DNA of 48,337 nucleotides. It comes from Marivivens sp. GTDB lineage: Bacteria; Pseudomonadota; Alphaproteobacteria; Rhodobacterales; Rhodobacteraceae. Location of the stretch: NCBI GenBank assembly GCA_017643845.1, contig JAEPMR010000017.1, forward strand, positions 1,572 to 49,908, written 5' to 3'. The notes beneath the pieces were generated by a model. It had not been told where the DNA came from and did not search any database. It saw nothing but the letters and a program-made list of their open reading frames with translations. Both the position numbers and the translations under genes were made by a program. Position 1 is the first letter of the stretch. Each line of letters begins with the position of its first letter. Below, in pieces: positions 43,905 through 48,337 of this stretch.

Positions 43905-45731
43905 TCATGCGGCGTTTGTTTCTTCCTCTGCCTGTTGGCGATGCCAGAGCTGCGCATAGCGCCCGCTCCGCGCCACCAATTCCTCGTGACTGCCGGTCTC
44001 AACAATCTCACCCGCCTCTAAAACGATGATCCGGTCTGCCTCGGCAATGGTCGAAAGCCGGTGCGCAATCGTCAGCACCGTGCGCCCCTCACCCATTGCC
44101 TTCAACTCGGCCTGAATCTCGCGTTCAGTATCCGTATCCAGCGCAGAAGTCGCCTCATCCAGCAAAAGGATCGGCGGGTTCTTCAGCAAAGTCCGTGCAA
44201 TGCCCACCCGTTGCTTCTCACCGCCAGACAGCTTCAATCCTCGCTCGCCAACGGTGGTTTCATAGCCCTGAGGCAAACCTTCGATGAACTCGTGGATTTT
44301 CGCAGCCTTCGCCACCGCGATGATCTCATCCTCAGTGGCATCCGGCCGCCCGTAGGCGATATTGTATCGAATTGTATCGTTAAACAGCACCGTGTCCTGC
44401 GGCACCACGCCGATCTCTTTATGCAGGCTTTCCTGCGAGATGTCGCGCAGGTCTTGCCCGTCAATTCGGATCGCGCCGCGCGTCACATCGTAAAACCGGA
44501 ACAAAAGCCGCCCGATGGTCGATTTACCTGATCCCGAAGACCCAACAATCGCGACGGTTTCTCCGGGTTGGGCTGCAAAGCTGATCCCCTTCAGGATTGC
44601 TCTGTCGGCGTCATAGTGAAATGCCACATCATCGAACACGATCTCCCCGCCCGATACCGCCAGTTTCGGGGCGTCGGGCTTGTCCTTCACCTCCGCAGGC
44701 TGTTCCAGCAGGTCAAACATGTCGCCCATATCGATCAGGGCCTGACGGATTTCGCGATACACCGTCCCGAGGAAGTTCAGCGGCATGGTAATCTGAATCA
44801 TGTAGGCATTTACCATCACGAAATCACCCACGGTAAGATCGCCGTTCTGCACGCCAACCGCTGCCATCACCATCACCGCGACCAAGCCGCCGGTGATCAG
44901 CACTGATTGCCCGAAATTCAGAAACGCCAGCGAATATGACGTCCGCAGCGCCGCGTTCTCATAGAGTGCCATCGCGCCGTCATAGCGCTCCGCCTCCATC
45001 CGTTCCGCGCCAAAGTATTTGACGGTTTCGAAGTTCAGAAGACTATCAATCGCCTTCTGGTTCGCGTCGGTGTCCTGCTCGTTCATCACCTTGCGGATTT
45101 TCACCCGCCATTCCGTGACCTTGAACGTAAACCACACATATCCCGCGATAACGGCGGCAACGACCGCCAGATACCACACATCGAAGAGGAAAAAGAGCAC
45201 CGCCGCGATCATCAGCAACTCAAGCACAAGCGGTCCCATCGAAAACAGCATGAAGCGCAAAAGGAACTCGACGCCCTTAACACCCCGCTCGATGATCCGG
45301 CTCAAGCCACCTGTTTTACGCGTTATGTGATAGCGCAGTGAAAGGCGGTGAATATGGGTGAATGTTTCAAGCGCCAATTGCCGCAGTGCTCTCTGCCCGA
45401 CACGCGCAAAGATTACGTCCCGCAACTGCTGGAACCCCACATTCATCAGTCGCGCCATCCCGTAGGCCAGCGTCAGACCTACTGCACCGAGCGCGAGAAA
45501 TGTCTCCGCGCTTTGATCGGGCGAAAGCGTGTCCACGGCTTGCTTGTAGAGGAGCGGAGTGCCTACTGCGATGAGCTTGGCAAGGAACAGCGCCAGCATC
45601 GCCAGCACCACCCGCTGTTTGACCCAGGGCTGCCCCTCAGGCCAGAGATACGGCACAACCTTGCGGATCACCCGCATCCCCTGAACCTGCTCGTTATTCA
45701 GGTTCCGATTGGTCTTGGGCAATCGTCGCAT
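43905..45731 (-). CDS. Atm1/ABCB7-like ABC exporter (fused permease-ATPase)
   Basis: 608 residues. N-terminal six-helix permease (about 35-330), then ATPase: Walker A GSSGSGKST, Q-loop GVVPQDTVLF, signature LSGGEKQRVGIAR, Walker B ILLLDEATSALD, and H-loop IAHRLS. The permease starts WPEGQPWVKQRVVLAML and carries the segment NFETVKYFGAE, which is typical of the Atm1/HMT1 branch that exports glutathione-linked metals or persulfides. GGAGAG upstream of the ATG. Works as a homodimer in the inner membrane. Confidence 0.92.
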   Translation of the reverse strand: MRRLPKTNRNLNNEQVQGMRVIRKVVPYLWPEGQPWVKQRVVLAMLALFLAKLIAVGTPLLYKQAVDTLSPDQSAETFLALGAVGLTLAYGMARLMNVGFQQLRDVIFARVGQRALRQLALETFTHIHRLSLRYHITRKTGGLSRIIERGVKGVEFLLRFMLFSMGPLVLELLMIAAVLFFLFDVWYLAVVAAVIAGYVWFTFKVTEWRVKIRKVMNEQDTDANQKAIDSLLNFETVKYFGAERMEAERYDGAMALYENAALRTSYSLAFLNFGQSVLITGGLVAVMVMAAVGVQNGDLTVGDFVMVNAYMIQITMPLNFLGTVYREIRQALIDMGDMFDLLEQPAEVKDKPDAPKLAVSGGEIVFDDVAFHYDADRAILKGISFAAQPGETVAIVGSSGSGKSTIGRLLFRFYDVTRGAIRIDGQDLRDISQESLHKEIGVVPQDTVLFNDTIRYNIAYGRPDATEDEIIAVAKAAKIHEFIEGLPQGYETTVGERGLKLSGGEKQRVGIARTLLKNPPILLLDEATSALDTDTEREIQAELKAMGEGRTVLTIAHRLSTIAEADRIIVLEAGEIVETGSHEELVARSGRYAQLWHRQQAEEETNAA

Positions 45732-45796
45732 GGGGCTCTCCGTTCTGGCTGGCCCTCATACTTAGGCACAGGTGCGGGCAGACACCAGCCCGCCCG

Positions 45797-47524
45797 TCAA
45801 TATTCCTCTGTCAGCTCGTCGTCCGTTAGTTCCGGCAGGAGGAACAGTTGCCCGGGGTAGATCAGGTCGGGATCTCGGATTTGGTTCCGGTTTGCATCGA
45901 AAATATGAACATACAGAATACCGCGCCCGTAACGTTCTTGCGAAATGGCCCAGAGCGTATTGCCCGGCTGCACCGTGCGCACGGCCACGCCACTGAATTC
46001 CGGTGCATCGGTATCGCGCGCCATCACTGCGGCGACCGCCTGCGGTTCTTCGCGCTTGAACGGTGTCTCAATCCGCGCGGCAACTGCGCCATCCGCCCCC
46101 AACAGATCGACCCGCATCGTGTAGACGCCCGGTGCCACATCATCGAGCCGCACTTCCCACCGCCCACGGTCCCCGGTCTGAGTCTCTGCCACAGGTTCGT
46201 TATTCAGATAAACACGTACGCCATGCGCGGGTTTACCACGGCCGGAAACAATCACCCGTCCGTCCAGATCATAGCTGATCGCATCCACCGAAACGCCGGT
46301 CGCCGGAATGGCGTCAGTCATCACGCGAACGCCATCTTCGTCAGCCACGATGACCGCCGGTGCTTGTGGTGCATCCACCTCAGGTTCTGCGGGGGCGGCC
46401 TCGGTCACTTCTTCAATTTGCACATCCTGAGCTGGCACATCACGCGTTTCCAAGCTGTCCTGTTCACTAGCCTCTTCCTCCGAACCCGCCTCGGCGTCTG
46501 CAACTATTTCAGCTTGAGGCTCATCCTCCTGAACCACGTCATCACCTGCTACGATCGCAGTACTTTCCATTTCGACAGTTGATGAAGCCTCATCAGCGTC
46601 GGTTGCATCCGCCACGGACTCTGGCGCGGGTTCACCATCCGCCGTGGGTGTGCCGCCGGTATCACCTGACTGATCATCATCGCGGGCTTCAAGATCAGCA
46701 GATGCAATCACGTCAGTCTCGACCGCGCCATCATCCGACGCCTCTTCGATCACAACGTCAGCAACGGACTCTTCCGACCCGACTACATCCTGCTCCGTCA
46801 CTGGCAGCTCGGCCACCTCCTCGGTGCCAGCCGCACTGTCGCCGTTTTGCAGTTCTTCTGTAGGTTCGGCATCAGCCATCTCGGCAACAGCACTGTCGCC
46901 TGATGCTACCCGCTCCACATCATCAGTTGCAGCGACCTCCGTTTCAGACTCACGAACGTCTATCGCCGCATCGCCGCTTTCGTTATCAGCCGAAGCGATC
47001 TCGTCCGCTACTTCCGGCGCATCCTCCTCAATTGGCTCAGGTGCAGTAAATGGCGCAATCAGGATCGTCTCGCCCGATACAATGCGCGCACCATCTGGAT
47101 CTCCGATCAAGGTCAGCATCCGCGGCTGATCCGATGGCGTAATCAAAACAATCGCTACAAACTGTCCTGCTCCATCAACTTCGACCCGCGCCACCGGATC
47201 AATATCGAGCAAAACATCAATCGTTCCCCCCGGCGTCCAGCGCCCCGCAACGACCATCGTGCCGTCGGCATCGACCCGAACCGTATCGAATGACGGTAAA
47301 GGGGCTGCACCCTCATCGACAGTTCGCCCGTCACCTTGGGTATCTGTAGTCGCTTCAACGCGCGTATCCGTTTCGGCGTCTGTTTCGGCAGCCGTCTCAG
47401 GCGCGACTGGTTCCGGTGTCGGCTCGTCCCCGCCATTCAGCATCAGAAAAACCGCGATCAACGCCACAATGACACCGCCCGCTACCGCAAGCCGAACCGC
47501 ATTCGAACCGCCGCCTTTTGCCAC
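45797..47524 (-). CDS. Membrane-anchored protein with acidic linker and C-terminal LysM domain
   Basis: 575 residues from GTG 47524. One N-terminal transmembrane helix (about 9-28); then about 330 residues extremely rich in Asp, Glu, Ala, Val and Thr (low complexity, probably disordered), with embedded beta-type segments near 60-150 and 400-500; finally a LysM domain (GNTLWAISQERYGRGILYVHIFDANRNQI...LIYPGQLFLLPE). The C-terminus is expected to bind peptidoglycan in the periplasm. This layout is common in Rhodobacterales; function unknown. Shares a short divergent promoter region with the LOG-family gene. Confidence 0.88.
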   Translation of the reverse strand: MAKGGGSNAVRLAVAGGVIVALIAVFLMLNGGDEPTPEPVAPETAAETDAETDTRVEATTDTQGDGRTVDEGAAPLPSFDTVRVDADGTMVVAGRWTPGGTIDVLLDIDPVARVEVDGAGQFVAIVLITPSDQPRMLTLIGDPDGARIVSGETILIAPFTAPEPIEEDAPEVADEIASADNESGDAAIDVRESETEVAATDDVERVASGDSAVAEMADAEPTEELQNGDSAAGTEEVAELPVTEQDVVGSEESVADVVIEEASDDGAVETDVIASADLEARDDDQSGDTGGTPTADGEPAPESVADATDADEASSTVEMESTAIVAGDDVVQEDEPQAEIVADAEAGSEEEASEQDSLETRDVPAQDVQIEEVTEAAPAEPEVDAPQAPAVIVADEDGVRVMTDAIPATGVSVDAISYDLDGRVIVSGRGKPAHGVRVYLNNEPVAETQTGDRGRWEVRLDDVAPGVYTMRVDLLGADGAVAARIETPFKREEPQAVAAVMARDTDAPEFSGVAVRTVQPGNTLWAISQERYGRGILYVHIFDANRNQIRDPDLIYPGQLFLLPELTDDELTEEY

Positions 47525-47643
47525 CGCCCATTCCTTTCTTGGATATCGTCCCAGCCCCTCCCGAAGCAGGACGGTTGAGCGACCATAGCAACGGCGTTAT
47601 GGGTGGTCAAAGCCCTCTGAAACCTTCAACGACCGGAACTCCA

Positions 47644-48201
47644 ATGACAGTTGCCCAAAAGTCCGTCTGTGTTTATTGCGGCTCCCGCAATGGTACCCGC
47701 CCAGCATATGCCGAAGCCGCATCAGCAACAGGTAAAATGATCGCTGATAACGATTGGCGGCTGGTCTACGGGGCTGGCGACGTTGGCCTGATGGGACGCG
47801 TCGCAGCAGCAGCTCAATCGGCAAATGGCAAGACCTTCGGTGTAATTCCGACACATCTCCTCAAATGGGAGGTCGGCAAGCGTGATCTGGACAGTTTCAT
47901 CATCACCGAGACGATGCACGAGCGGAAAAAGGTGATGTTCATGAATTCAGATGCTGTCGTCGTCTTGCCTGGCGGCGGCGGATCTCTTGATGAATTCTTC
48001 GAGGTTCTGACCTGGCGCCAGCTCGGCTTGCATGAAAAGCCAATCCTCCTCCTCGATACCGACGGCTACTGGCAGCCTCTACATGCGCTTCTCGATCATA
48101 TCGTTTCCGAAGGCTTCGCGGATGCCTCCCTCCTGGGTTACATCTCGACAGTTCCCGATGTCGCCGCATTGGAAACCACCCTGCGCGACGCTCTTTCTTG
48201 A
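47644..48201 (+). CDS. LOG-family (TIGR00730) nucleoside monophosphate phosphoribohydrolase
   Basis: 185 residues. VCVYCGSRNGTRPAY at the N-terminus, GDVGLMGRVAAAA, MHERKKVMF, and LPGGGGSLDEFFEVLTWRQLG, the PGGxGTxxE-type motif (Ser replacing Thr) with catalytic Glu and Arg. Known members release free bases from nucleoside monophosphates (cytokinin activation in plants). ATG 47644 is chosen because the family sequence begins just after; the frame extends upstream without similarity. The 3' end overlaps the convergent RarD gene by 64 bp. Confidence 0.9.
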   Translation: MTVAQKSVCVYCGSRNGTRPAYAEAASATGKMIADNDWRLVYGAGDVGLMGRVAAAAQSANGKTFGVIPTHLLKWEVGKRDLDSFIITETMHERKKVMFMNSDAVVVLPGGGGSLDEFFEVLTWRQLGLHEKPILLLDTDGYWQPLHALLDHIVSEGFADASLLGYISTVPDVAALETTLRDALS

Positions 48202-48335
48202 CGTAACGCCGCCAGCGAATAAACCGCCAGCGCCACCCAGATCACAGGGAAGGAAACGGCGTGCCATTGCGTCACGGGTTCCGCCAGAATAAGCGCCGCC
48301 ACGACAAACTGGATGGTCGGGTTCAGGTATTGTAC
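48138..48335 (-). CDS. rarD: RarD/EamA family transporter, C-terminal fragment (5' end beyond window)
   Basis: 65 codons visible before the stop at 48138. The sequence QYLNPTIQFVVAALILAEPV, then FPVIWVALAVYSL, matches the last two transmembrane helices of RarD-type EamA permeases. The tail of about 20 residues after the last helix is encoded antisense to the LOG-family gene. Substrate unknown. Confidence 0.8.
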   Translation of the reverse strand, partial: VQYLNPTIQFVVAALILAEPVTQWHAVSFPVIWVALAVYSLAALRQERASRRVVSNAATSGTVEM

Positions 48336-48337
48336 CA

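Overview
The window is a GC-rich, gene-dense chromosomal segment of an alphaproteobacterium, most likely a Rhodobacterales (Roseobacter-group) organism. Reasons: a circularly permuted two-piece tmRNA gene, a LexA box of the alphaproteobacterial direct-repeat type (GTTC-N7-GTTC), an F1-ATPase inhibitor zeta gene (DUF1476), a trgAB-cfa-phr block like that of Rhodobacter, an RNase E with a long acidic insertion in its S1 domain, and a BmtB-type homocysteine methyltransferase close to a free corrinoid protein. It reads as core genome: I see no insertion sequence, prophage, CRISPR array or integrase.

Layout. 1-4365 (minus): stress/tellurite block trgB-trgA-cfa-phr, in which the photolyase gene carries a frameshifting deletion near its 5' end. 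4482-6633 (minus): a universal stress protein gene and a BCCT osmolyte transporter. 6955-9484 (plus): DUF4345 membrane protein, permuted ssrA preceded by a CtrA-like box and an 11-bp phased repeat array, and a ChrA chromate transporter. 9552-11959 (plus): sspB (the ClpX adaptor for ssrA-tagged proteins), fumC, DUF4169 and a ribbon-helix-helix protein. 11913-18242 (minus): cytochrome P450 coupled to a membrane alpha/beta-hydrolase-like protein, ccdA, rne. 18648-21752 (minus): a DctB/DctD-like two-component pair whose regulator lacks the sigma-54 contact loop. 21788-24535 (minus): purC-purS-(alcohol dehydrogenase)-purQ. 24680-29413 (mostly plus): ATPase inhibitor zeta, bmtB, a radical SAM gene on the other strand under a LexA box, a corrinoid protein, and a translationally coupled trio ending in DUF1638. 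29404-34152: sufE, a lipoprotein, rnd, a stand-alone Hint protein, purN-purM. 34254-36706: tRNA with CAU anticodon (probably Ile2), an EnvZ-like kinase, a metallo-beta-lactamase-fold hydrolase, tRNA-Asn. 36787-41754 (minus): guaB-nadA-nadB-nadC. 41848-48335: TDT-family transporter, agmatinase-family ureohydrolase, Atm1-like ABC exporter, LysM protein, LOG-family phosphoribohydrolase and the 3' end of a RarD/EamA transporter.

How the parts fit. Purine synthesis is represented by purC, S, Q, N, M and guaB, and NAD synthesis by nadABC. Ribosome rescue and disposal are represented by ssrA and sspB 1.5 kb apart. BmtB (homocysteine half), the corrinoid protein and DUF1638 look like parts of a split cobalamin-dependent methionine synthase. 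The observations I rate highest are that split-methionine-synthase neighbourhood, the DctD-like regulator without GAFTGA, the regulatory array upstream of ssrA, the LexA-controlled radical SAM gene and the broken photolyase.
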